NCBI GenBank assembly: GCA_029237695.1
Contig: CM055274.1
Span: 65,097,484-65,161,483, forward strand
Reading direction: 5' to 3'
Source: Conchocele bisecta
Taxonomy: Eukaryota > Mollusca > Bivalvia > Lucinida > Thyasiridae
Length of the DNA: 64,000 nucleotides
Shown here: in pieces, positions 22,733-31,173 of the stretch
How the letters are laid out: each line of letters starts with the position of its first letter
How positions within the stretch are numbered: the stretch's first letter is position 1
Notes under the pieces: model-generated
The model's input: only the letters and a program-made list of their open reading frames with translations
What the model was told of the DNA's origin: nothing
Databases searched by the model: none
Program-made: the position numbers and the translations under genes

Positions 22733-25690
22733 ACTAGAGGTGCAACGATACGGTCAAACCCGTATTCCGATATATTGCGATACAACAAACCCATATTGCA
22801 ATACGTATTGCGATATTATACCATGTATGAACAAATAATAATAAAAACAAACAGGAGATAAAGAACATTCATTATTGTTTATTGTTTATTGTTTATTATT
22901 GTCATTAGAACACAATTCAACACATCAAAACACTGTGTGGGTCAGGACTTTGCCCAGAAACGGTTGACATTTATGATTATTTTTTTTTTTTTAAGAAAAT
23001 GAGCATGTCAACAGTTTCTGGGCAAAGTGCTGCCCTCTGTGCGGTCACAATGTCACCAGCTGTGCTAAACACTCGCTCCGACGGCACCGAGGTAGCAGGA
23101 ACGCACATCCGTTTCCTAGCGAGCTGTGCCAGTAGAGGGAACTGCCACTGGTGCTCCTTCCACCACTGTAACAGGTCTGCAGCCATGGGTATTAGGGCTT
23201 CCCCCTTGAACCGATCAACCTCGATTCCAGCCCGCTCCAGCACTGACAAATGTGGTCCCTTCTCCTCCTTCACAATAATAACGTCACCCAAGATAGAGGC
23301 TAAACCACCTGTTGGTTCACTGGTGGCAGCTGGTTCACTCTGAGGCGGTGTGGTATTTACAGGCTTCACTTCTGCTTCCTCGATACCTGAAATGATATAA
23401 TGGTACCTGTTCCTGTAGGCAATTATGTAAATGAAATATGACTTCTGATTTTTTTTCCAACAACAGTTTCAACACTGTTATTAACTTATTACAGTGAACA
23501 GAGAATAAATATAGGTGCTGAAATAACACGCAAAAACCAACCCTTGTCATTGCTCGTATAAATATTTATCACTTACGATTGCGATGTGACTGCGCTATGT
23601 GAGAGAAGCCAATGTGTGCTTACCAGGTGGGTCAGATGACTGGACCTCTGGAAGGACTGGGAGGGGTGGGGGCTCAGCAATCGGTGGCGTTGGCGTCGCT
23701 GTACCTGTACCAGTCTCCAACTTGACCGGTGGTAGTTGTACATTGGCAGCTAGAATAGACAGTCTGTGGTAGACATCGAACTTCTCTTGGTCCGTCAGAC
23801 AAGTCGCCTTGAAGCGAGGATCCAATGCTGTGCACTCCTGTAGGAACTCATGTGTACCTCTATACCTGAAGTACAATAATATGAAATTATGAATATAAAC
23901 AACAAATGTGCAGTTTTCATTTGCTGTAACTGTCAATTCTAAAACATTTGTGCTGATTGCAAATGTGTTAAGGTACGTGATATCACGGCGTGTCATAGTG
24001 GTAACGAGTAGAGTGTAAACGCCAATTAGATTTACCATGGGCTACACTGTCTGTATATATAGCACATTTTAATAGTCATTAGTCAGCGACTCATACATAT
24101 GATATTAGCATGTGGGAGGTCATTTCAGATAAACTAAAACGATGTGACGTGAGTGTGTGAAGTTTCTGATAAATGTTTATTCAATTACGGTACACAAAAT
24201 GTGTATTACAAATTTACAATAGATCTAAAAACACAAATGCAAGATACTATTGGATTACTGATACAGTTTGTTATACCAAATGTGGGAACGCGAAAACGAT
24301 CTTACCTACTAGCCAAATCAGTAGCGATGGCACCCTTCATCTGCTTAATAACCTGTGAATCATCATCTTTGGAAACCATGTCGTGTGATAAGAGCTTCTT
24401 CTGAAGTGGCAGAATGATAGAAACCGTGGGCATCCTCTCTGTGCACAGTACTGTGGTGATAGCCTTGAGTGGTAGAAGGCATGCCATGATGTCCTCCGCC
24501 ATCGTAATATCTGCGTCGGACAACGTTGCAACATCGCTGCCTTTGGTACGAATTCCCTTGTCCATCAGGGCAGCGTATACAGCGGGCTGCAGTTCCAAGA
24601 ACCGTTGTAGCATATCTGCGGCAGAATTCCATCTTGTTGGAACATCTTGGAGCAACTTAACATTTTTAAGTCCAAGTTGTTGAACTTTCACTTTCAGCAA
24701 CGCAGCAGCGGTGGTACTGCGATGGAAAAATGACACGACACGACGTACACGGCCGAGGGACTGTATTCACCTTAAGGCTCTTCTGTGCGGCCAAGTTCAG
24801 AGTATGTGCATAGCATCCAATATGCGGGCTGCAACCAGCTCCAGAAGCTGCAACAGTCATATTTGCTGCGTTATCTGTCACCAATGGTGGGTTCTGTTGG
24901 AGTTCCCATTCAGAAATGGCATCGGTTAACACTGGCAATGTTTTCTCCCGTATGGCTTTCAGGTAATTCCCGGGTTTGTAGAACGAATGAATTAAGGTTC
25001 CAGTCATTGGTAATATGAGACGTTGTTATAGTTACGTAGGACTGGGTTGCCCTGCTTGTCCACCCATCAGTAGTTAAGGCAATCGGGACGTTTTTGACAT
25101 TAGACTTCACGTAAGCCCGGCACTCCTCGTACATACTGGGCACAGCGGTTTCGGCAAAGTAAGTTCTGGAAGGTAAGGCGTACTTTGGATCAAGGGCGTG
25201 CACCATGTCTCTGAACCCTTCATTTGACACTATGCTAAATGGCCTCATGTCCTTAACTATAAATCTGGCGACTGTTTTGTTGAGTGTCTTGTGTTTTTCG
25301 CTCGTAGTTTTGTAGGTCGTAGATTGGGAAAACATCCCCGTAATTGTTTGAGGCTTTAACTGAGTATCTTTGCAGCTATAACTCGTGGACGGTTTTCCAC
25401 ACGGAATCATTTTGTGATGACGGGTCATGTGCGTATTGAGATTGGCTGTGCCGCCAGAATATCGCACATCCATCTTACATTTCTTGCATACGGCCAACAT
25501 TTCCTCAATTTTTCCAGTTGATTTTCGTTTTTTTAACAGAAAATTCTCCCATACAGTGCTCTTTGCCTTGTTATTATTGACCAACTCATAATCGTCATCC
25601 ATTGTAACGAAATTCAATACAGAATAATTCTTAGCACTAAACTGTCGGCCTACTGGACAACTTAACTTATGAATGAAGAATGCCAACTTG
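22733..25690 (-). mobile_element. hAT transposon, 5' end not found
   Basis: The transposase relic (22977-25602) is followed at 22735 by AGAGGTGCAACGATAC read from outside inward, which is a hAT-like terminus, with many GCGATA/ATTGCAATA subterminal motifs (22760-22830). The matching inverted end upstream of the transposase start was not found within about 500 bp, so that side is lost or diverged. Confidence 0.6.
22977..25602 (-). pseudogene. hAT-family (ZBED-like) transposase relic
   Basis: The start is probably ATG 25602-25600 (MDDDYELV). Three exons are visible: 25602-24306, 23865-23624 and 23386-22977 (stop TAA 22979-22977). Donors GTAAG at 24305 and 23623 and acceptors TTCAG before 23865 and 23386 keep phase. 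Domain order: BED zinc finger (STVWENF, C-x2-C, NTHMTRHH), RNase H-like core (LTTDGWTSRATQSYV, VTDNAANM, LQDVPTRWNS), and hATC dimerisation domain (PLLAQLARKRMCVPATSVPSE). Two frameshifts break exon 1, near 24930 (between the DGW and DNAANM motifs) and near 24757. The family moves DNA by cut and paste. This copy looks dead unless the shifts are sequencing errors. It is antisense to the host gene. Confidence 0.85.
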
Positions 25691-26243
25691 TCTTTTTACA
25701 AAATAATGAGGCTCAACCGGCTGAGGGATGTGGGTCCCTGTTCCCTATTTCCCTGAAAAGAATGATTGATTGGCGGACAAGTAGCGCATTCCAGTCCTAT
25801 GCATATCATAATTATAACAACATTGCATATTACCGATGACGGGACCATTAATGTTTTCGTTCTTCAAACTCCAACAAAACGGTTCAACGCACGTTTGGTG
25901 GCATAACCTTAAATAATTGAGAGCAACAATGCGGCGACATGTGATTTTGTACCTTCAAATATGTGCGTATTTTAAGGAAAAATATTTACAAAATTGACAG
26001 TATTTTTTTTTTTGTAAATTTAATACTTCGAATAATGTGGAATCGAATTTCATCCACTTTTGATTTCGCTTACGGAAAATCAAAATAGCTCAGTTTCTGT
26101 AAATATTTTTCATGAAATTACGCATATTTCGAGGATACAAAATTACGTTTCAATTATTCCATTGTTATACCATTGTTTCGGTGTTCCCGGAAAATAAGGG
26201 TGGCAAATGTTGTTAGGAACAAGTTCCCGAAAAATAACATACA
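25691..26243. other. Intergenic-type sequence, nothing recognised
   Basis: AT-rich sequence with a T run at 26005. No repeat family or coding frame was identified. Confidence 0.4.
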
Positions 26244-26447
26244 CAGGCCTCGACAAATCGACTCGTCCGCTCGTATTGACGAGTGAATTTTCGATCTGGA
26301 CGAGTGAAAATTTAATGCAACGATGTGGGAAACATACAAATATATTAGGGTCTGCTTAATTTTCTGCTCGTCCAGAATGGATTTCAACTCGTAACGAGTT
26401 GAAATTCAATCTGGACGAAAGGAAAATTAAAGATTTGTCGAGGCCTG
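26244..26447. mobile_element. Short palindromic MITE
   Basis: The ends CAGGCCTCGACAAAT and ATTTGTCGAGGCCTG are perfect reverse complements, and inner CTCGTCC/GGACGAG and AACTCGTAACGAGTT motifs add further inverted structure. Flanks read AACATACA and ATACATTA, which is not an exact duplication. There is no coding content. Confidence 0.7.
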
Positions 26448-26834
26448 ATACATTATGAACCCGTGTTCCCCTAAACCAATGGAAAAGGCCTCAATAATGC
26501 CGCCGCTCGTGTTTAGTAAATAGCATGCGAAAATCGGCGAACTTCAATCATCAAAGACGCCGGTTTTGTTTAAAGCTCAGAGGCACGTGCATTTCATTGA
26601 CAGATGACATAATAATTACGCCCCGCCTACAGTTATCACTAGACAAGGAAACTGGCCGTATCAGTGACAGATTGACAGGTCATATGTTTAAGCTCCGCCT
26701 GCGGGAGATGTTTTGATTATCGGTGTATACTGTGTAGTAGGTTAGTATGGTGTTAAATTTGTGTTTACAAACTTTACACACGGAATTTGCTGTAAAATTT
26801 CCAGATGTGCTGGACGTCCGAGATTACTCACTAC

Positions 26835-27520
26835 TCACTTTGTATTTGGTCTGTCTATTTTATCGGACATTATTCGTGTTTGCTCCTTATCTGACAGCCA
26901 TTTTTTAACGGTTTTCATTGATGATAGTGGTTCGCTACCACCGAGATTTTTGTGAAATATTATAGTTTTAGGTTTTCCATTTTTAATTTCCTCCATATGT
27001 TCTAGCTTGTAAGAATATGAATATCTCAAATAAAAATTGGTTGTTAGATACGGAGCGAGTTTATCAGACATGCGTTCAGACTCGTTAATGTTAATGTTTT
27101 TACGAAAGGATAATGTAACTACCCGTCTTCCATTTTCTACCTTTTCCAATGTTTCATCGTGAGCCCCCAATATTTCTTCACCTTTTTCCACTATCGCGCT
27201 AACGATAGATTTTTTCTTATTATTATTTTGGCGTCTAATTTGGGACAAATTATTTGTGCTTGAAGGTTTGATTACACTAGCCCTTAACCCCGCAATACTT
27301 TCTTTTTGAATTCTGTTACCTACTTCCTCCGCTTTGGATATATCTTTAAAGGCTCCTCGTTTGTGGGCGCGGGTAAACCGCTTCATAAACGCCTCATTCT
27401 TTGTGGAGTTTATAAGATTTGTCAACCCCTAACTCTCAACCGTTTACTATAAGTAATCCCTAGAGATTCGGCTTCTCTTCTCAAACTTTCTATTTCTGCT
27501 CTAGTTTCTGACGTTATCAT
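26835..27520 (-). CDS. Unknown ORF of ~228 residues with one frameshift
   Basis: An ATG at 27520-27518 opens 32 codons (MITSETRAEIESLRREAESL and on) that end at a stop at 27424-27422. The next frame, starting within four bases of that stop, continues 196 codons to 26835. The two pieces probably form one protein split by a single indel. The first part looks like a coiled coil (E/L/R-rich). The middle is Lys/Asn-rich. The C-terminal part, with NFYLRYSYSYKLEH and FHKNLGGSEPLSSM, has the composition of a folded protein but matches no family I recognise. It is transcribed away from the zinc-finger ORF, with 116 bp between the two ATGs. It could be a captured viral or transposon gene; no function is assigned. 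Confidence 0.45.
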
Positions 27521-27559
27521 ATTTTCTGTAATATACTTTTGTATAACCTATGAAATTTA

Positions 27560-28081
27560 TCTGTTCAATTGGTCTTGAAAACATTATGTTTTTTTTCACT
27601 TCTAATTGAATATAAACATAAACATATACATATATAATGGAGTGTGAGACTTGTTGTAAGACGTTTACGCGTAAAGAATATCTACGAAGGCATCTAGCGA
27701 GACGTAGAAAAATTCCTTGTGTCCCCCCGCAATTTCAATGCCCCAGATGCCCTTGTAAATTCGTTAGTGCCCAAACTCTTTGTAGACATAAGCAACTACG
27801 CTGTCAGGTGGCTACAGGTGAACGTGGTAGACTAGAGCTGGTAGAATTAGTTGCTGATCTACGGAATCAATTAGCTATATCGGAGGAGGAAAATATGGAG
27901 TTGGAATATAAACTATTGCGTGAGGACGCATTTAAATCGGAAACTTATTAGAAGAAATTCATAAATTTACTGTCGAAAAAACATGATGTATTTATGACAA
28001 CGAGACAAAAATAAATCCTTTTTAAGACTATCGTTTTATCTGTTCAATTGGACGTGAAAACAACATGATGTATTTATGACA
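27560..28081. repeat. Direct repeats around the zinc-finger ORF
   Basis: TATCTGTTCAATTGG followed by a (T/A)CxTGAAAAC block occurs at about 27560 and again at about 28036, and ACATGATGTATTTATGAC occurs at about 27982 and 28063. The repeats bracket the small zinc-finger ORF and may be shared regulatory or replication sequence of the element that brought it. Confidence 0.5.
27637..27951 (+). CDS. Small intact zinc-finger protein, 104 residues
   Basis: The ATG at 27637 follows directly on a TATA-like CATATATA (27628-27635). A polyadenylation signal AATAAA lies at 28010-28015, so the transcription unit would be very short and intronless. The protein has two C2HC-type fingers: C3-x2-C6-x12-H19-x8-C28 (with RRKIPC) and C35-x2-C38-x12-H51-x4-C56. 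A short coiled coil follows at about residues 66-95 (heptad-like LVELVADLRNQLAISEEEN). Finger proteins of this build (F-x-R-K-x-Y-L-x-R-H followed by K-x-P-C, then a coiled coil) remind me of small finger proteins of large DNA viruses and virus-like transposons; that is an impression, not a match. Its intact frame among broken neighbours is notable. Confidence 0.5.
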   Translation: MECETCCKTFTRKEYLRRHLARRRKIPCVPPQFQCPRCPCKFVSAQTLCRHKQLRCQVATGERGRLELVELVADLRNQLAISEEENMELEYKLLREDAFKSETY

Positions 28082-28157
28082 CCAATTTTGGATTTTTCGT
28101 GGTTGGTGGGAGACAATTTCCTCGTTAACCAATTTTTGATTTTTCGGGGGGTGGTGG

Positions 28158-28225
28158 AGTAGTATATAGGGTGGAGAAATGATACCACCGTTAGGTGGTA
28201 TCATTTTGACTCCCTATATACTACT
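28158..28225. repeat. Double-stem palindrome
   Basis: Outer arms AGTAGTATATAGGG / CCCTATATACTACT and inner arms ATGATACCACC / GGTGGTATCAT around GTTA can fold into one long hairpin. Nearby, CACCC-rich palindromes (CACCCATGGGTG at about 28360) extend to 28410. From 28430 to 28997 no gene is seen. Confidence 0.75.
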
Positions 28226-28997
28226 TCATTTATTGTTTGATTGGCATGTGAGATTAAGATTCACTCTTCCTATATAACATGGTGCAAATTTTAGTCCAGT
28301 CAGTTTTCATTACCCCGGTGTCGTATGATATTTTCACCCGCCTATTTTTTCACCCATGGGTGAAAAAAATGCCATGAGATTCTCACCCCCCCTATGAGAT
28401 TTTCACCCGCCCCCAATATTTTTGTCAAATGTTGTTGTTGCTGTGTTGCTTCTACCTTATGGCATACAGTCAGGCGGTACTACAAGAACACCGATCTTGT
28501 GTTTGGATTATTTAATGTTGGAGTTTTAACTTAACAGGGAAGTTGAAATTATTTTATAACATTGCAATTTACAGAATACCAGCCATTATTCACAAACTGG
28601 AACTGTATTCAATATACCTACATGAAATAATAGATTATCAATAATTGGAACTGTTTAACTTGTATGTATGTTCTGGACATCAATATCATTAAATTAGTGT
28701 GCTAGCGTTTCAATCTGACTTCTACCTCCAACCTAATTTATACTATTTTATATTGTACGCACACATCTTTTGGCACAATTAATTTATTAATACATAATGT
28801 ATATCAATTGGTTGGACCCCTGTGCCTTCTGGTGAATAGTGTGATTAGGCTTGGAATCTGTAAGCTGGGGTGTTACCGCTTGATGCTGAATTCCCTGTTT
28901 AACATTCAACCCGGTAATAGACATCCCAGCTATAGGGTGAGTATTACGATAAATCTCACCCACGGATCCAAGCCGACGTAGACCACACCCGACGACG

Positions 28998-29402
28998 CGG
29001 GACGGTCATACATGCATTCATCTGATGATCCTCTATTGTGCTACAGCAAATCCATGACCAACCCCCACCCCTTTCCCCAAGGTCAAGGTCACAAACTTAG
29101 CACATTCTTACATGCATTCCTCATGTGAATAGCTATCATGCTGTAGAAAACGTTGGGTTAAATTTTGTATAACTTCTGTTTTCAGGGAGCGCATTGATAT
29201 TTCATACATGCATTCATCTTAATATGCTATATCATGCTATAGCAAATCCACGACCCACCTTCCACCACTGACCCGAATGTCAAGGTCCACCGCACACCCC
29301 TTAACCCAAGGTCAAGTTATATAATATTCAGGTTTTTTATACAACTGTGCCAAGTTTGAGTGAAGGCTGCCAACAGGCGAGCTTTGTTGTCTTCTGCCAA
29401 CT
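28998..29402 (+). mobile_element. Family D element, truncated
   Basis: Two to three core units with CATACATGCATTCATCTGATGA, CAAGGTCAAGGTCACAAAC and a tail (GTGAAGGCTGCCAACAGGCG, then GTTGTCTTCTG) match the fuller copy at 42594-44120. The head is missing. Confidence 0.65.
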
Positions 29403-29467
29403 CATCGATTGACCTCCAGCAACAAATTACCGTCTGTCTATTATACTGTATATGACCTATTCTTATT

Positions 29468-29648
29468 CAGTCGAACCTGTGCTAAAGACCACCTCCGAAT
29501 AGCAAACACCTGGCTGTAAAGGCCACACTTTTGTTGTCCCAATGACACAATTACTATATAAATGACCCTGCGAATAAAGACCACCTGTGAACAAAGGCCA
29601 GATTTTTACTGCCCATGGCTGGCCTTTCTTTATTAACAGGTTTGACTG
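29468..29648. mobile_element. Short MITE with CAGTCGAACCTGT ends
   Basis: CAGTCGAACCTGT at the left faces ACAGGTTTGACTG at the right (one mismatch), and GACCACCT-type motifs are repeated inside. Part of the same repeat recurs at 48716-48798. Confidence 0.65.
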
Positions 29649-29750
29649 TATTTATATTTTTTTAGGTTAATCATAGGGTCATATATATTGAGAAAACGGA
29701 TGCACATCTGACACAGGAACTTTAATTGCGCATATCCTAAACCCAACATA

Positions 29751-30540
29751 ATTATCCCCTCGCCGATAGGCGGTCCATGTACGTGCGTACGTACGTTACT
29801 AACACCTTTCATTTTTAGCGCGCCTTTCGAAGAAAGGAGTGCTTAGGGCATAGCCCCGGCGTCGTAGTCAGCGTCTGTCCGTCCGTCCGTCTTCAAAAAT
29901 TCTAAAACTTAACGGTGTGAGAAATTTGTTTCCTTTCACCAAACCTTTTGATATTTCACACATGCTTTTATCTAATGATTCTCTATCATGCTGTGACAAA
30001 TCCATGATTCTCAGACACCCGCTAACCCGAAGGTCAAGGTCACTGTGCTTTCATAAACTTAACGTTGGTGGAAATTTGTTATAATTTCTGTTTCCTTTAG
30101 CCAAACGTTTGGATATTTCACACATGCCTTTCTCTAATTATTCTCTATCATGCTGTGACAAATCCACAACACCCAGACCCCGGCTAACCCCAACATCAAG
30201 GTCACAATCTTAGTACTTTCATAAACGCAACGTTGGGGAAATTTGTATATAATTTCTGTTTCCTTTCACCAAACATTTTGATATTTCACATATGCCTTTC
30301 TCTATCATGCTGTGACAAATCCACGATGCTCAGACCCCGGCTAGTCCCAAGGTCAAGGTCACAGTCTTAGTGCTTTCATAAACTTAATGTGGGGGGTGGG
30401 AATTTGTTAAGATTTCTGTTTCCTTTCACCGCTCTTCTTGATATTTTACACAGCCCTTCCTCTAAGGATTCTCCATTATGCCATGCAAAATCCACGACCC
30501 TCAGACCCCGCTAACCCAAAAGTCAAGGTCTTAATCTTAA
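29751..30540 (+). mobile_element. Family B element
   Basis: The head ATTATCCCCTCGCCGATAGG is followed by a second block (GCGCGCCTTTCGAAGAAAG), a CCGT tract at about 29876-29890, and four core units of about 165 bp with ATTTCACACATGCCTTTC and AAGGTCAAGGTCAC. Confidence 0.7.
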
Positions 30541-31050
30541 GGGATGGTTCTTTGTTTTGCATACGACCCACATCCAACCACCCAAGGTCAAGGATGACTT
30601 AAGTTTACCTTGTTTGTATGGCAAAAATGTTTAAAAAAAATCCCCAATAACCCATGAATCGCTTCACCAATCTTGATAATATTTGGCTACAATAATGTGT
30701 GTCATGGGATGTTGCTTTGTTTTGCATACGATCCACACCTGACTGCTCAAGATCACTGAGGACTTATGTTCACCTTGTTTGTAAGGCAAACATGTTATTT
30801 TTTTATTATTCTCAAGGCTGCCAGCGAGGGGTTAAGGCTTTGTTTAACGATGCCATTTCTCGTTTAGTTTTGGTAAACCGGTACTCATGTGAGCGATATA
30901 GGGGCCATCAGGGCCCTCTTGTTTCATATATAGCTTATCATGCTTTGCTTGTGCACAATAGGAATTATTTGGCGATCCTTGGAACTTGTACATGCTTTCT
31001 AGCCTTGCATGATAAACTGGGTATGAAATGACCAGGTATTCTCTGTATAG
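30541..31050. repeat. Two-unit repeat and family J tail before the PP-loop exon
   Basis: Two copies of a block with GGGATG(G/T)T-CTTTGTTTTGCATACGA lie at about 30542 and 30708 (also at about 47594). GGGGCCATCAGGGCCCTCTTGTTT (hairpin plus CTTGTTT, in two blocks here) marks a family J-type end at about 30900-30924. The last ~10 bases (CTCTGTATAG) are the splice acceptor. Confidence 0.5.
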
Positions 31051-31173
31051 GCAGTGGAGGAGTATGGCATGCTGCGGGATGGTGACCGTGTACTTGTGTG
31101 CCTCAGTGGTGGCAAGGACTCGCTCTCACTGCTGCACACAGTCGCCCAGTACCGCTTCTACGCTAGACACAAG
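31051..31173 (+). CDS. ttcA-like: TtcA-like PP-loop protein, exon 2 (ATP-binding PP-loop)
   Basis: This 41-codon exon starts at GCA 31051 after the acceptor CTGTATAG and ends at AAG 31173 before the donor GTGAGC, phase 0 on both sides. It encodes AVEEYGMLRDGDRVLVCL, then SGGKDS at exon residues 19-24, then LSLLHTVAQYRFYARHK. SGGKDS is the pyrophosphate-binding PP-loop of the ATP-pyrophosphatase fold used by TtcA, TilS and CTU1 to adenylate a tRNA base. D-G-D-R-V-x-V-x-x-S-G-G-K-D-S is the usual TtcA start of that domain. The last 18 bases of the exon plus the first 6 of the intron are the source-like sequence of the minisatellite that follows. Confidence 0.93.

Larger units (their letters stand above)
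4978..31050 (+). other. Intron between exon 1 and the PP-loop exon (~26.1 kb)
   Basis: It is bounded by donor AAG|GTAAGG and acceptor CTGTATAG|GCA, phase 0 on both sides. It is filled with transposons, element arrays and two broken antisense transposon-type genes. No additional host exon is needed to join the flanking exons into a continuous TtcA-like protein. Confidence 0.75.

Noticed and set aside
31051..31173. CTU1 (cytosolic U34 thiolase) as the identity of the PP-loop gene
   Set aside because: The downstream CSFCSRMKRGR segment and VTVDPQTP segment follow the TtcA pattern. CTU1 has different Cys motifs and an N-terminal zinc finger of another type.
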